A stretch of 64,000 nucleotides of DNA from Closterium sp. NIES-65 (Eukaryota > Streptophyta > Zygnematophyceae > Desmidiales > Closteriaceae): positions 1,736,001 to 1,800,000 of the forward strand of contig CANXME010000053.1 in the NCBI GenBank assembly GCA_948144175.1, read 5' to 3'. Every line of letters begins with the position of its first letter. The stretch's first letter is position 1. A program made the translations under genes and the position numbers. Under the pieces are notes generated by a model that did no database searches, was not told the DNA's origin, and saw only the letters and a program-made list of their open reading frames with translations. Shown piece by piece: positions 12,445 to 24,600 of this stretch.

Positions 12445-12573
12445 TGTCAGAACATTCTAGCTTATGCTTTTGTGTAGGCTGTAGTGGTGTAGCCCATAAG
12501 GGGTACAACCCAATTAGGGTTAGTACTTGTACCCAACTATTTCATAGTTCAATCATTCTCGTTCAATTTCACA
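12445..12573 (+). repeat. Copia A 3' LTR
   Basis: TGTCAGAACATT...TTTCACA, 129 bp, directly after the purine tract CTATGGGGTG. Gypsy F sequence starts at 12574. The 5' partner is outside the window, so no target duplication can be checked. Confidence 0.88.
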
Positions 12574-12689
12574 GAGCTTCTCGAGAACCAGTCGGCAGCC
12601 GCCACAGCAGCAGCGATAGCTGCAGCAGCAGCGGCGGCGACACCGACACTTCGCCCTAGCAGCAGCGGCAGCCGCTACACTGAATCTTG

Positions 12690-13929
12690 AGGCGGCACGT
12701 CCGAGGCAACCGGAGACATTCAATCCGAATGCGAGAGACACCGACGTCCGTCGATTCATTGCGACCCTCGAAATTTACTTCGAGGTCGTTGGCTGTACGA
12801 CCCCGACATACGATGCAATGCGGATCTGGCTCGCAACGACACTGTTGTGAGGCCCAGCGCTCGAGTGGATTTACAACGGTAATGAGATCCGAGGCGAGGG
12901 GTCATGGACGCAGTTTCGGGAAGCTTTGATTCAACGTTTCGAACCCATCAACTCCAGCTACATGGCGCGGCAGCAGATTTATCGGCATAAACAGTTTGGC
13001 ATTGTAACACAGTACATGCAGCAGCTGGAGAGCCTCTTCAACCGAATTACCGACCTAGCCGAAGGGGAAAAAATCCAAGCGTATACTGAGGGGCTAAAGA
13101 TGGAAGTCCGCCGACAGGTGATTGCCGCGAACTACAACAACTACCGCGACATGGTGTGTGCAGCAGAGAGATTCGATGCATTGATGCGAGATCAACCCGA
13201 AACACGACGACGTGTGCCGAACAAATCATTCGGCACCGAGCGATCGGCACCACCCACGACCACCGACCCGATGGATATCGACAAGATCGACGCGAAGCTG
13301 CGGCCGACAAAATATGAGAAGTGCGAATTTTGCGACGCAGCAGGACATCGACTCCTGGCAACAACAGTGCGACATCCACGATGGCGAACAAAGGAGGACA
13401 CGATGGCGCGAATTTTAAACGCCACGACTGGCCGGCAACAGGGGAAATCGCCGAGACAAATGGAGGCTCCGCGAAACAAGACTCTGCACCGACCAAGAAA
13501 CTCCAGCCGAACACCCTCGAGAGTAAGAATATTCCCTCTCGAGGTTTTCAAGCCTTTAAAAAAATCAGGGGAGATTTCAAGGCCAAGGAAAAGCCTTTAG
13601 ACATTATTCAGGTACCTGAGAAGTTGGGCAAACCATTCCGGAGCGTTAAAAAGGGTCGTGCGTTCCAAGGAGTTATTATTCTCTCCCCGCAGCACAGTGT
13701 TAAGGCTCCCAATTGCCCACAGGTGAAGCCTAAAAAGCTGGAAAGGCTTAAGGGAAGGTTCCAGGCCAAGACGAAGCTGAATCGGCCTCGGATAAATCCT
13801 TCTAACCCTACTCAGTTGAAAACTGATATGGAGTCAGCAACTTCGAACACAGGACCGAGGGATGATCTATTCGACGTACCCTACGATCCAATAAGCGAGA
13901 CCATCTACGGTTACTCGGAGCAGCAATAA
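12690..13929 (+). pseudogene. Gypsy F Gag
   Basis: Begins within or before FNPNARDTDVRRFIATLEIY (about 12718) and contains the gypsy Gag core (WTQFREALIQRFEPI, VTQYMQQLESLFNRI). A zinc knuckle CEFCDAAGH follows (about 13322-13348), where a one-base shift separates the third and fourth ligands. A TGA interrupts it near 12847. The tail is basic and Lys-rich and ends at a TAA (13927-13929). The protease continues in that same frame, so Gag and Pol may once have been one frame. Confidence 0.8.
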
Positions 13930-14149
13930 CCACTGCTACTTGAGGTGATCTGCAACGGGCGAAGCCTCCAGGCACTGGTGGACAGTGGTGTGTCCCACTC
14001 GGTGTGCGACCGCGGGACGTTGGAGAAAATTGGAGAATCTTCGGAGGAGACCAAGTTCACGGCAATGATGGTGGACGGTACGAAACTTCCCATCCACGGC
14101 GAACCATCACTGCAGCTGCATATAGGGGCACTAAGGTGGAAGTCGACGT
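13930..14149 (+). pseudogene. Gypsy F aspartic protease, N-terminal part
   Basis: Retropepsin-like domain with the active site VDSGVSHSV near 13978-14000. It is cut by copia C at 14150, directly after the target duplication GACGT (14145-14149). It continues at 21135 with ITNIKGLDFI, the expected second half of a gypsy protease. Confidence 0.82.
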
Positions 14150-14281
14150 TGTGAAAGAAAGAACGAGAATGAATTGACTATGAACGAAGTGAGTACAAAT
14201 AGGAAACCCTAATTGGGTTGTACCCCCTATGGGATACCCCACTATAGCCTACACAAATAAGTAAGCTATAATGTTCCGACA
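14150..14281 (-). repeat. Copia C 3' LTR
   Basis: 132-bp TG...CA repeat matching 20998-21129; the purine tract and the conserved 3' UTR block (14348-14389) lie just inside. Confidence 0.94.
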
Positions 14282-14493
14282 CACCCCCATAGGCAAAGTG
14301 GGGGAGAACAAGGGGTCACAAGACCAGTCAAGCAAAGCAAAGCAAAGCTCAGGGTGGATCACAAAGTCACCACACATTCCGAGCACAAGTTCAAAGGCCA
14401 CAAGGCCAGTTCACATGCAAGATCATATATAGAGATATACAAGAGTCAAGCAAGAAAGAACAAGAGTATATATAGGTGAAGGTACAAGCAAGG

Positions 14494-17400
14494 TTAAGAA
14501 GTGAGCAAGTGAGGCAAGACAGGCACAAGACCCAGCTGCGTGCAGCAACGCTGATGATCACAAGGCGCAAGTGCCTTGGTGAAAACATCAGCAATGTTGG
14601 CCTCAGAGGCCACGTACGCAAGTCGCAACTGTCCACGCTGCTGTAGCTCACGAGCAAGAAAGTAGCGGAGAGCAATGTGCTTTGTCCTGTGCTCCAATCG
14701 CTGCTCTCGACACAAGGCCAGCATGGCCTTGTTGTCTACGTACAGGACTGGAGGAGAACGAGGCGGCTCTCCAAGGTCGGTCAGCAGGTAGGTGAGCCAG
14801 CGTAACTCCTGTGCAGCCATAGCCCCGGCGTAGATCTCAGCCTCACAACTGGAGCCGAGAACAGAAGACGAGCGAGTAGCCCGCCACGAAACAGAGCCGG
14901 AACCAAGGCCGAAGGAGTAACCCTGTGACGACCGCTGCGTAGCCTGGTCGTCAGCCCAAGAAGCGTCCGCGTGCCCAGTGAGGACCACTGGACTGCGCCC
15001 TCCAATCACTAGCCCCATGCCCGATGTACTGCACAAGTAGCGCAACACCCTCTTCGCTGCAGCCATGTGCTCTGGTCGATGTCTCCCAGGAGCAACATAG
15101 CGTGCGAGAATGCTGAGAGGGTATGCAAGGTCAGGTCGTGTGCAGGTCATCAGGTACATGAGGCAGCCAACAAGCTCTGCATACGGGCCACTCGACTCTA
15201 CGGACTCATCCGAAGGCAGAGCTGAGAGCGAGTGGCGAGTAGGCAGAGGAGTGGCCTGAGGCGAGGAGTACGTGAAGCCGAAGCGCTGAAGGACCTGCTG
15301 CACCATGTGTGACTCAGTCAGGGTAATGGTGCGGCGTGCTCTGTCCCGGGTGATCTGCAAGCCAAGGTAGCTGCGCAGTTCACCCAGGTCAGTGCACGTG
15401 TGTCTCTTCTGCAGCTCGGACTTCACGTAGGCGAGTCCAGCAGTGTCCGCTGTGGCAAAGACCAAGTCGTCGACATACACGAGGATGTAGAACGGCGGCA
15501 GAGAGGTGTCGGTGCGCAGAAACAGCGACGGGTCGGCAGTAGAAGGAGCAAACCCAAGTGCCGCAAGCGTAGTCCTCAGTGTGTCGTGCCACTCACGTGG
15601 CGCCTGGCGGAGACCGTAGACTGGACGCCGGAGACTCCACTGGGTACCAGGAGGGAAAGATCCAGTGAAGCCAGGTGGGCGACGCAGCCAGATCTCCTCG
15701 TGCAGGCTGCCCTGCAAGAAAGCTGTGCTGAAGTCGAGAGAGTGCAGCTCGTAGTCGCGGTGAGCAGCAACGTGCAGCAGTACCCGAAGAGTGGTCATCT
15801 TCGGGGTGGGGGAGAAGGTCTGAAAGTAGTCAACTCCCTGCCGCTGACTGAAGCCACGAGCCACGTAACCCGCCTTGAAGACAGGCGGAGAGCCCGGCGG
15901 CCGCTTCACCCTGAAGATCCACATGCCACTGACGATGTTCGCCCCAGGAGGGGGGACAGCGTCAACGTAGGTGCCTGTGGACTTCCAGGAAGCCATCTCT
16001 GCATCCATAGCTGCCTGCCACTGAGAGGAGTAGGGACCCTCTATCGCCTCCGCGTAAGAGCGCGGAGTCGGGATGTCTAGTGCATCCGGGTCTCCCTCAG
16101 GGGCGAGCAGTACAGACGCGAGATGAGGTGAAGCAGCGGCCAGACACTGGAACTCCTCCTGCCTGTCCTCAAGGACGTCTGTGCCTAGGGCACACTCACC
16201 CCTGACGGACGGAGGACAGGCAGACTCAGACTCAGCGACAAGACTAGCAGCGTAGTCTAGACGACAGCGCGCAGCAAAGTCGACAAGCTCAGTGACAAGG
16301 GCAGACGCAGCAGAAGACTCGAAGGAAGGGTCAGTGACAGCAGTAGCAAGAAGACGCGTGACAGTAGGACTGGCAGCACGAAGAGAGTCCGACTCCGGGT
16401 CGGCAAGAGCAGGAAGAGAGGAAGCAGGAGGAGAAGGCAAAGGGGCACGCAGAGGAGCAGTGGACGGACGCAGAGACATCCGGTGCGTGCCAGGGACAGG
16501 AGGAGGACGCTGACGCGAACCGCGACCACTAGTGCGTGCAGCGCGAACAGGCGACGCAGGACGAGACGCAGGCTCACGACGCTCAGTAAGACCTCCAGTC
16601 GGACCAGCGTAGGGAGAAGGAGCAGGCAAAGGGGAGGCAGGCTGTAGCTGTGACTGTGACGGGACTAGCTGTGGACCCTCTAAGGGAGGAGGAGGAGGAC
16701 CAGGAGAAGGTGTCAGACCAAGAACCTGCTGCAGGAGCGGAACGAAGTACGGTCGGGGCCGCGTGGCGACGCCAGAAACAGCAGGGACAGCACCAGTACC
16801 CCCAGCAGGAGTACCCGCTCCAGCAGCACCTCCAGCAGCACCTCCAGCACCCCCAGCAGCACCAGGAGCACTGCCAGTCGGACCGCCAGCAGTAGTCTCA
16901 GCGCCAACACCCTCAGCAGTACCAGCTCCAGGAGAACCCTCAGGCCCAGCAGCTCCAGCACCCACAGCACGAGCACCTCCGGGACGCGCGGCAGCAGCAC
17001 CCTCTGCAGCCGAAGAACCGCCAGCACCAGCAGCACGCCTCCAGCGCCGGGCAAACCACTCACGCAGCTCCTGTGGGGAGAGTGGCTCTCGGCGAGACGA
17101 AGCACCTCCAAGCGGAGAACCTCCAGGCTCAGCACCCTCAGGCAAAACACCTCCAAGCGGAGCACCCCCAGTCTCAGCACCCCCAGGCTCAGCACCCCCA
17201 GGCTCAGCACCCCCAGGCTCAGCACCCCCAGGCTCAGCACCCCCAGGCTCAGTACCCCCAGGCTCAGCACCCCCAGGCTCAGCACCCCCAGGCTCAGCAC
17301 CTCCAGGCTCAGCACCCCCAGACTCCGCACCCCCAGGCCCAGCACCCCCAGGCTCAGCTCCCGCAGCAGCACCAGAGTCACCAGTGACCTCGACAGGCTC

Positions 17401-18866
17401 GACCGCGTCTACCTGGGACACACCTGAAGGGGCAGGACCCTGAGGGGGGAGGGGGTCTACCGGGGGGGGACCTGGTACCAAGAAGAGCGGGGGCGGGGGA
17501 AGGGAAGGAGTGCGGTAGGGGAAGAGGCGGTACTAGGGTACCGACTCATCGAACTTGACGTCCTGGGAGGACAGAACACGTCGAGAGGTGGGGTGGTAGA
17601 ACTGCCACCCAGGGGCGTCGGGGGGGAACCCCAGGAAGACGCAGGGAGCAGCGCGAGGGGACAGCTTGTCCGCAGACAAGTCGCGGACAAACGCCCGAGA
17701 TCCCCAGACCCGGAACGCCGACGCATCGCCAACCTTCCCCGTCCACAGCAGGGCTGGGGAGGTCTCCGGCCTGGAGACCCTGGGGTGGAGGTTGATCTGA
17801 TGCGCCGCGTACCTGACCGCAAACGGCCACAGAAAATGGGGGGCAGCCGCATGCATCATAGACGTACGAGCGACGTCCATGACCATGCCAATGCGGCGCT
17901 CTGCAATCCCATTTTGCTGCGGTGAGTCCGGAAGCGTGAAGGTCTAGCGGATGCCTCGCGCACGACAGAAGGCACGCAGAAGGCCAGAGGAGAACTCTCC
18001 GCCTCTGTCCGAGTGCAGACGCAACACAGGAAAGTCCGAGCCAAAGCTCTGCCTGAGCTGGAGACGAGCTGCGCGGATCCAGTCGATCAGCACCTCAGTG
18101 ACATCACCCTTGCTGCGCAAGGGGAAGACTGTGGTGTAACGCGAGTAGTCGTCAACCACCAACAGGAAGTAGCGCTCGTGACCGAGTCCACGGACGCGGG
18201 CAGGGCCCCACACGTCCATGTGAAGTGTCTGCAACGGAGCCTCTGTCGGAGGAAACTGGGAGGAGTGAGGGGCAGCACGCTGGCGCCCCTCGACACAGGG
18301 GACACAGGCAGGGCCAGGGCCCTGAGGAAGGGGAGGGAGGGACCGGGGGAGACCAGACACAAGAAGACGGGAGGCCATGCCTCTGAGCCGAAGCAGAGAG
18401 GGGTGGCCAAGGCGGTGGTGCCAGAGGAGAGTCTCGTGAGACAGACGGCGACACGAACAGGGGGCAGACTCAGGACCAGACCTGGACGCTGCAGCAAACA
18501 CCTGACCAGACGAAGGGACTCTACCAGACTCAGCACCGGGAGGAGAAGCAGTGGTCAGTGTGTACAGGCTTGACCCTGGCTGACGTCGAAACGTAGCCAG
18601 GTGGCGACCTGTGCTAGCCTCTGTGCAGTGTGTCACCCGCTGACGAGCAGGAGTGAACTGGTGGACCCCCACATCCTGTAGGTCAGCACCACTCACCAGG
18701 TTCGTAGAGAACGAGGGGAGGTAAAGACCAGTCAGGGTGCCAGAGGGAGCCGCCGGACACGGGAGGACTGTGGAGAAACGAGACAGGACAGGACCCCTAG
18801 AGGGGTCAGCCAGGGACACCGCAACCGGCCGACTAAGCGGCGTGAGAGTGGTGCGGTCCCGAAAAA
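14494..18866 (-). pseudogene. Copia C Pol (two lesions)
   Basis: After the frameshift inside the protease (about 18866), one frame covers the rest of protease, the HHCC region and the integrase core with HSDRGGEF. It stops at a TAG at about 17944, where relatives have Gln (RQTFTLPDS). A restart covers QNGIAERRIG and the integrase C-terminus. A 995-residue frame (17481-14494) then spans the GAEPG repeat linker, SPQELREWFARRW, RT with YVDDLVFA, and RNase H with HADASWADD, SCEAEIYAG and YVDNKAML. RT and RNase H look chemically intact. Confidence 0.9.
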
Positions 18867-19353
18867 GGAGCGAGACGCCCCAGAGTCAAGGGTGAAGGTG
18901 TGGGAGGCAGAAGCCGACACAGTACCTGAGAGGGCAGACTCACTAGCACCTGAGAGCACAGACGCATTGGCACCTAGAGCAGCAGCCTCACTGGCACCTG
19001 ACACAGCAGTACCAATGCCCGGGTCGGGCGGAAAGCACCGGTAACAGTCACCATCATCACTAACAGTCACAGCATACATGGCAGCAAGGATAGCATCAAA
19101 GTCAAGATCAAACACAGCTACACCAGCCCTAGACAGCTCTCCCCAGCGGGGGATCTCAGAGGCCTCCGGAAACTGCTGGCGCCAAGCGTCGGTCAGGCGG
19201 GCAAAGCAGCGGCGAGCGGTGTGGGTGCCCCCACACTGCTCACCCGCGCGGTCGCCGGTGCGAAAGACATAGGTGCAGGGACCGAACGCCCCACCATGCT
19301 GACGCTGCGAGTACCACTCACGGAGCTGTTGAGGGGCGGGGACGTCGTGAGAG

Positions 19354-19397
<44 letters not shown>

Positions 19398-20444
19398 CTG
19401 ACCACCCTCAGTGCCGCTCCTCTGGGACGAGCCACTCCGACCACCTCCACCACCGCCACCCCCACCTCCGCCGCCACCGCCACCCTCGCCCCCGCCGCTC
19501 CCACTGCCTCCTCCGCCACCACCTCCGCCGCCACCTCCGCCTCCACCGCTGCCACCAGGACCTCCACCCCCGCCTCCACCCCCACCGCCACCCCCACTCC
19601 CCCCGCCGCCCCCACCTCCTCCGCCACCGCCCCCGCTAGCTCCACCCGCTCCCTTGCCCCCCTTGCTCCTGCCCGAGCGGCGCCTACCGCTGGGGGCAGA
19701 CGCCGCACCGACCGACTCTAAACCAACGAGGTCGGCCGCAGCAGCAGAGGCGACAGAGGGTAGCAGGGGGGAAGGAGAACACCCCTCAAAGATGGGGGTG
19801 CGCAGGTCACCACGAGAGGCCCCTACAGCGACTATGCTCTTCTCGGCCTCTAGCAGGGACTTCTCAAGGAGGTCGACAGTGAGGGTGGTGGGACAGATAG
19901 AGAGAAACTGGTCCCTAACAGCACGAAGGGACTCAGGGAGACGGGTGACTAGAAAGTAGAGGGTGATGTACATGGGAGGGGGGTTTTCGGCGAGGAAGGC
20001 AGCAGGAAGCGCAGCTCGGTAGTGAGTGTCACTAGCGCGAAGGTGGGTAAAGAGGTCAGTGACTGTGGGAAAGGCAGCAAGGTCAGGGAAGAGGTACGGT
20101 AGCATGAGGCGGCTCAGTGTAGCAGTGGAAGGGGAGGAGTAGCGCGCAACTACAGCGTCGTACAAGGCCTGGGCGGTCTTGCACTGACTAAAGTGTGCAC
20201 GCTCGGAGGAAGGGAGGTGGCGACGCACAGCAAGACGTGCAGCAGCATCGCGTGTGGCCCACTTGGAGCGAACAGTGGGGTCAGCATCAGCAGGAGGGGC
20301 AGGGACAGCGCCAGAGACAAAGTCAAAGAGAGAAACCTCATCGATCGCATCGTACAGTAAGTATAGCTGCAGGTCCTCAATCCAGACTGCAAAGTCAATG
20401 GCGCGACCCTCAGCGTCAAAAGTCAGGACACTGGGGGTGGCCAT
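18867..20444 (-). pseudogene. Copia C Gag and start of protease
   Basis: ATG at 20444-20442 (MATPSVLTFDAEGRAI). The order is capsid-like Gag domain, a Gly-rich stretch (about 19440-19640), a run of 13 Gln (about 19350-19395), PAPQQLREWYSQRQHGG (about 19300-19337), knuckle CX13CX3HX4C (about 19200-19280), and the DSGAS protease. The frame is open to the protease, where GTCCCGAAAAAGG lacks bases that B has and shifts frame. Gag itself appears intact, so C could supply Gag to others. Confidence 0.88.
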
Positions 20445-20529
20445 TGTAGCAGCTGACAGTCTCACCGGGCAGGAAGAGTCGGGTAGCACAGCGACACAGC
20501 AACACGGCAGCACAGCAGCTGCGCCGGCC

Positions 20530-20910
20530 CAGGAGCAGTAGGAGCCCCACGGGCGACGCGGCGGCGAGGCCGCGTAGCAGAGGGCGGCAGGGCCGCGTGA
20601 GCAAGGCGGCGGGGCCGCTTAGCAGAGGGCAGCGGGGCCGCGATCGAAGGGCGGCGGGGCCGCTTAGCAGAGGGCGGCGGGGCCGCGATCGAAGGGCGGC
20701 GGGGCCGCTTAGCAGAGGGCGGCGGGGCCGCGATCGAAGGGCGGCGGGGCCGCTTAGCAGAGGGCGGCGGGGCCGCTAAGGAAGGGGCGGCGGAGCCGCG
20801 ATCGAAGGGTGGCGGGGCCGCGAAGGAAGCGCGGCGGAGCCGCGATCGAAGGGCGGCGGGGCCGCTAAGGGAAGGGCGGCGCGACGGGCCGCTGGGGGGC
20901 GACACAACGG
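20530..20910 (-). repeat. GC-rich leader minisatellite of copia C
   Basis: About 45-bp composite units, each two ~22-bp halves built on GGCGGCGGGGCCGC, alternating CTTAGCAGAG and GATCGAAG spacers. It lies between gag and the primer site. Confidence 0.85.
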
Positions 20911-20953
20911 GTCGCTAAAAAAAAGGAAAACGCGCCTCGGGGCGCGCTTCGGT

Positions 20954-20997
20954 GGGCCCTAGAAGCAGTCCCTAGGAGGGAACCTGCTCTGATTCCA
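20954..20997 (-). promoter_or_regulatory. Copia C primer-binding site and GGGCCC leader motif
   Basis: Minus-strand primer site TGGAATCAGAGC (20986-20997, one mismatch to the standard site) and GGGCCC at 20954-20959. The block CGCGCTTCGGTGGGCCCT is shared with B. Confidence 0.82.
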
Positions 20998-21129
20998 TGT
21001 GAAAGAAAGAACGAGAATGAATTGACTATGAACGAAGTGAGTACAAATAGGAAACCCTAATTGGGTTGTACCCCCTATGGGATACCCCACTATAGCCTAC
21101 ACAAATAAGTAAGCTATCATGTTCTGACA
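20998..21129 (-). repeat. Copia C 5' LTR
   Basis: 132-bp partner of 14150-14281, followed by the target duplication GACGT at 21130-21134. Confidence 0.94.
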
Positions 21130-21134
21130 GACGT

Positions 21135-21264
21135 TGCCGATCACGAACATCAAGGGTTTAGATTTCATCTTGAGGCGAGATTTCTTGAAGCGGTTCAACC
21201 CCGAGATCGACAGGGTCAATAGGAAGGCGTGCATCTACAACAACGTGAAAAGAGTGGAGCTGCG
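21135..21264 (+). pseudogene. Gypsy F protease region, fragment between copias C and D
   Basis: A 130-bp island encoding ITNIKGLDFILRRDFLKRFN, the end of a gypsy retropepsin (family form GLDFILGRDFL). It lies between the C duplication (21130-21134) and the D duplication CTGCG (21260-21264). Confidence 0.82.
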
Positions 21265-21400
21265 TGTGGAAAATAGAACGAGAATGAATGAACTATGAGT
21301 GAAGTGAGTACAAATAGCAAAACCCTAATTGGGTTGTACCCCCTATGGTATACCCCGCTGTAGCCTACACAACAGCATAAGCTACATATATGTTCTGACA
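21265..21400 (-). repeat. Copia D 3' LTR
   Basis: 136-bp TG...CA repeat matching 27898-28033. The purine tract and the conserved 3' UTR block (21467-21508) are just inside. Confidence 0.94.
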
Positions 21401-21608
21401 CACCCCCATAGGCAAAGTGGGGGAGAACAAGGGGTCACAAGACCAGTCAAGCAAAGCAAAGCAAAGCTCAGGGTGGATCACAAAGTCACCACACAGTCCG
21501 AGCACAAGAGCAAGGCCACAAGGCCAGTTCACATGCAGGAGTACACACATATATATATAAAGCTAGACAAGCAAGAGCAGGTATATATATGTGACAGTAC
21601 AAGTAAAG

Positions 21609-24600
21609 TCAAGAGGAGAGCAAGTGAGGCAAGACAGGCACAAGACCCAGCCAGGTGCAGAAGCGCTGATGGTCACAAGGCGCGAGTGCCTTGGTGAACA
21701 CATCAGCAGTGTTGGCCTCAGAGGCCACGTACGCAAGCCGCAACTGTCCACGCTGCTGTAGCTCACGAGCAAGGAAGTAGCGAAGAGCAATGTGCTTCGT
21801 TCTGTGCTCCAGACGCTGCTCTCGACACAAGGCCAGCATAGCCTTGTTGTCTACGTACAGCACTGGAGGAGAACGAGGCGGCTCTCCAAGGTCAGTCAGC
21901 AGGTAGGTGAGCCAGCGAAGCTCCTGTGCAGCCATGGCCCCTGCGTAGATCTCAGCCTCACAACTCGAGCTGAGAACCGAAGACGAGCGAGTAGCCCGCC
22001 ACGAGACAGAGCCGGAGCCAAGGTTGAAGGTGTAACCCTGTGACGACCGCTGCGTAGCCTGGTCGTCAGCCCAAGAAGCGTCCGCGTGACCTGTAAGTAC
22101 CACTGGACTCCGCCCTCCAAGCACTAGCCCCATGCCCGACGTACTGCACAGGTAGAGCAATACCCTCTTCGCTGCAGCCATGTGCTCTGGTCGGTGTCTC
22201 CCAGGAGCAACATAGCGTGCAAGAATGCTAAGAGGGTATGCAAGGTCAGGTCGTGTGCAGGTCATCAGGTACATGAGGCAGCCAACAAGCTCTGGGTACG
22301 GGCCACTCGACTCTACGGACTCATCCGAAGGCAGAGCTGAGAGCGAGTGGCGAGTAGACAGAGGAGTGGCCTGAGGCGAGGAGTACGTGAAGCCGAAGCG
22401 CTGAAGGACCTGCTGCACCATGTGTGACTGAGTCAAGGTAATGGTGCGGCGTGCTCTGTCCCGAGTGATCTGCAAGCCAAGGTAGCTGCGCAGTTCACCC
22501 AGGTCTGTGCACGTGTGTCTCTTCAGCAGCTCGGACTTCACGTAGGCGAGTCCAGCAGTGTCCGCTGTGGCAAAGACCAAGTCGTCGACGTACACAAGGA
22601 TGTAGAACGGCGGCAGTGAAGTGTCGGTGCGCAGAAACAGCGACGGGTCAGCAGTAGAAGGAGCAAACCCAAGGGCCGCAAGCGTAGTCCTCAGTGTGTC
22701 GTGCCACTCACGTGGTGCCTGGCGGAGACCGTAGACTGGCCGTCGAAGGCTCCACTGGGTGCCAGGAGGGAAAGTCCCAGTGAAGCCAGGTGGACGGCGC
22801 AGCCAGATCTCCTCGTGCAGGCTCCCCTGCAAGAACGCAGTACTGAAGTCGAGAGGGTGAAGCTCGTAGTCGCGCTGAGCGGCTATGTGCAGCAGCACCC
22901 GAAGAGTGGTCATCTTCGGGGTGGGAGAGAAGGTCTGAAAGTAGTCAACTCCCTGCCGCTGACTGAAGCCATGAGCGACGTACCGCGCCTTGAAGACAGG
23001 TGGAGAGCCCGGCGGCCGCTTCACCCTGAAGATCCACATGCCACTGACGATGTTCGCCCAAGGAGGGGGAACCGCGTCAACGTAGGTGCCTGTGGACTTC
23101 CAGGAAGCCATCTCTGCATCCATAGCTGCCTGCCACTGAGAGGAGTAGGGACCCTCTACGGCCTCCGCGTAAGAGCGCGGAGTCGGGATGTCTAGTGCAT
23201 CCGGGTCTCCCTCAGGAGCAAGCAGTACAGACGCGAGATGAGGTGAAGCAGCAGCCAGACACTGGAACTCCTCCTGCCTGTCCTCTAGGACGTCCGTGCC
23301 AAGAGCACACTCACCCCCGACGGACGGAGGACAGACAGACGCAGACTCAGCAACAAGACTAGCAGCGTAGTCTAGACGACAGCGAGCAGCAAAGTCGACG
23401 AGCTCAGCGACAAGAGCAGACGCAGCAGTGGACTCAAAAGAGGGGTCAGTGACGACAGTAGCAAGCAGACGCGTGACAGTAGGACTGGCAGCACGAAGGG
23501 AGTCCGACTCTGGGTCGGTAAGCACAGGAAGGGAGGACTCAGGAGGAGAAGGCAAAAGGGCACGCAGAGGAGCAGTGGACGGACGCAGAGACATCCGGTG
23601 CGTGCCAGGGACAGGAGGGGGACGCGGACGCGAACCACGACCACTAGCGCGGGCAGCACGAACAGGCGACGCGGGACGAGACGCAGGCTCACGACGCTCA
23701 GCAAGACCTCTAGTAGGACCAGTGTAAGGAGAGGGAGCAGGCAGTGGGGAGGTAGGCTCCAACAGTGACTGCGACTGGACAGACTGTGGACACTCTACCG
23801 GAGGAGAAAGACCAAGAACCTGCTGCAGAAGCGGAACGAAGTACGGCCGAGGCCGCGCGGCAGCTCCAGACTCAGCAGGGACAGCACCAACACCCTCAGC
23901 GGCAGCACCAGCGCCACCAACACCTCCAGCGGCAGGACCTCCAGCAGCACCAGCAGCAGAACCACCGTCAGGACAGACAGCAGCAGACTCAGCACCAACG
24001 CCCTCAGCAGCCCCAGCTCCAGTAGGACCCGCAGGCGTAGCACCTCCGGGACCGGCGGCACCAGTACCCTCGACGGTCGAAGAAGCTCCAGCTCCAGTAG
24101 TACGCCTCCAGCGGCGAGCAAACCACTCGCGCAGCTCCTGTGGAGAGAGGGGCTCCCGCCGAGACGCAGCACCAGGAGAAACCCCAGGCTCAGCGGCTCC
24201 AGACGTAGCACCCCCAGGCTCAGCAGCTCCAGACTTAGCACCCCCATGCTCAGCAGCTCCAAACCCAGCACCCCCAGGCTCAGCAGCTCCAGCTCCAATA
24301 GGACCCGCAGGCCCAGCAGCTCCGGGACTGGCAGCACCAGCACCCTCAGGAGTCGAAGGAGCTCCAGCTCCAGCAGCACGCCTCCAGCGGCGAGCAAACC
24401 ACTCGCGCAGCTCCTGTGGAGAGAGCGGCTCCCGCCGAGACGGAGCAACCGGAGAGCCCCCAGGTCCAGCAGTCGCAGGCTCCGCACCTCCAGGCTCAGC
24501 ACCCCCAAGCTCAGCAGCTCCTGACGTAGCACCTCCCGGCTCAGCACCCCCAGCAGCAGCACCCCCAAGCTCAGCACCCCCCGGCCTCGCACCCCCAGGC

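Larger units (their letters stand above)
1..12573 (+). mobile_element. Copia element A, 5' truncated by the window and split by element B
   Basis: Plus-strand Ty1/copia element. Its 5' end lies before the window. It runs from the Gag knuckle at base 1 to 4663, is interrupted by element B, and resumes at 12088 through the end of RNase H, the 3' UTR, a purine tract and the 3' LTR (12445-12573). B left the 5-bp target duplication CGTGA (4659-4663 and 12083-12087); removing B restores the RNase H reading frame. A itself lies in the gag region of gypsy element F, whose sequence resumes at 12574. Many frameshifts and stops show it is dead. Confidence 0.93.
14150..21129 (-). mobile_element. Copia element C, complete LTR to LTR
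   Basis: A 7.0-kb minus-strand copia. LTRs of 132 bp at 14150-14281 and 20998-21129 differ at about two bases. TSD GACGT at 14145-14149 and 21130-21134. It has the same layout and close sequence to B. It carries two pol lesions (a frameshift at DSGASRSFF and a TAG in the integrase). Confidence 0.95.
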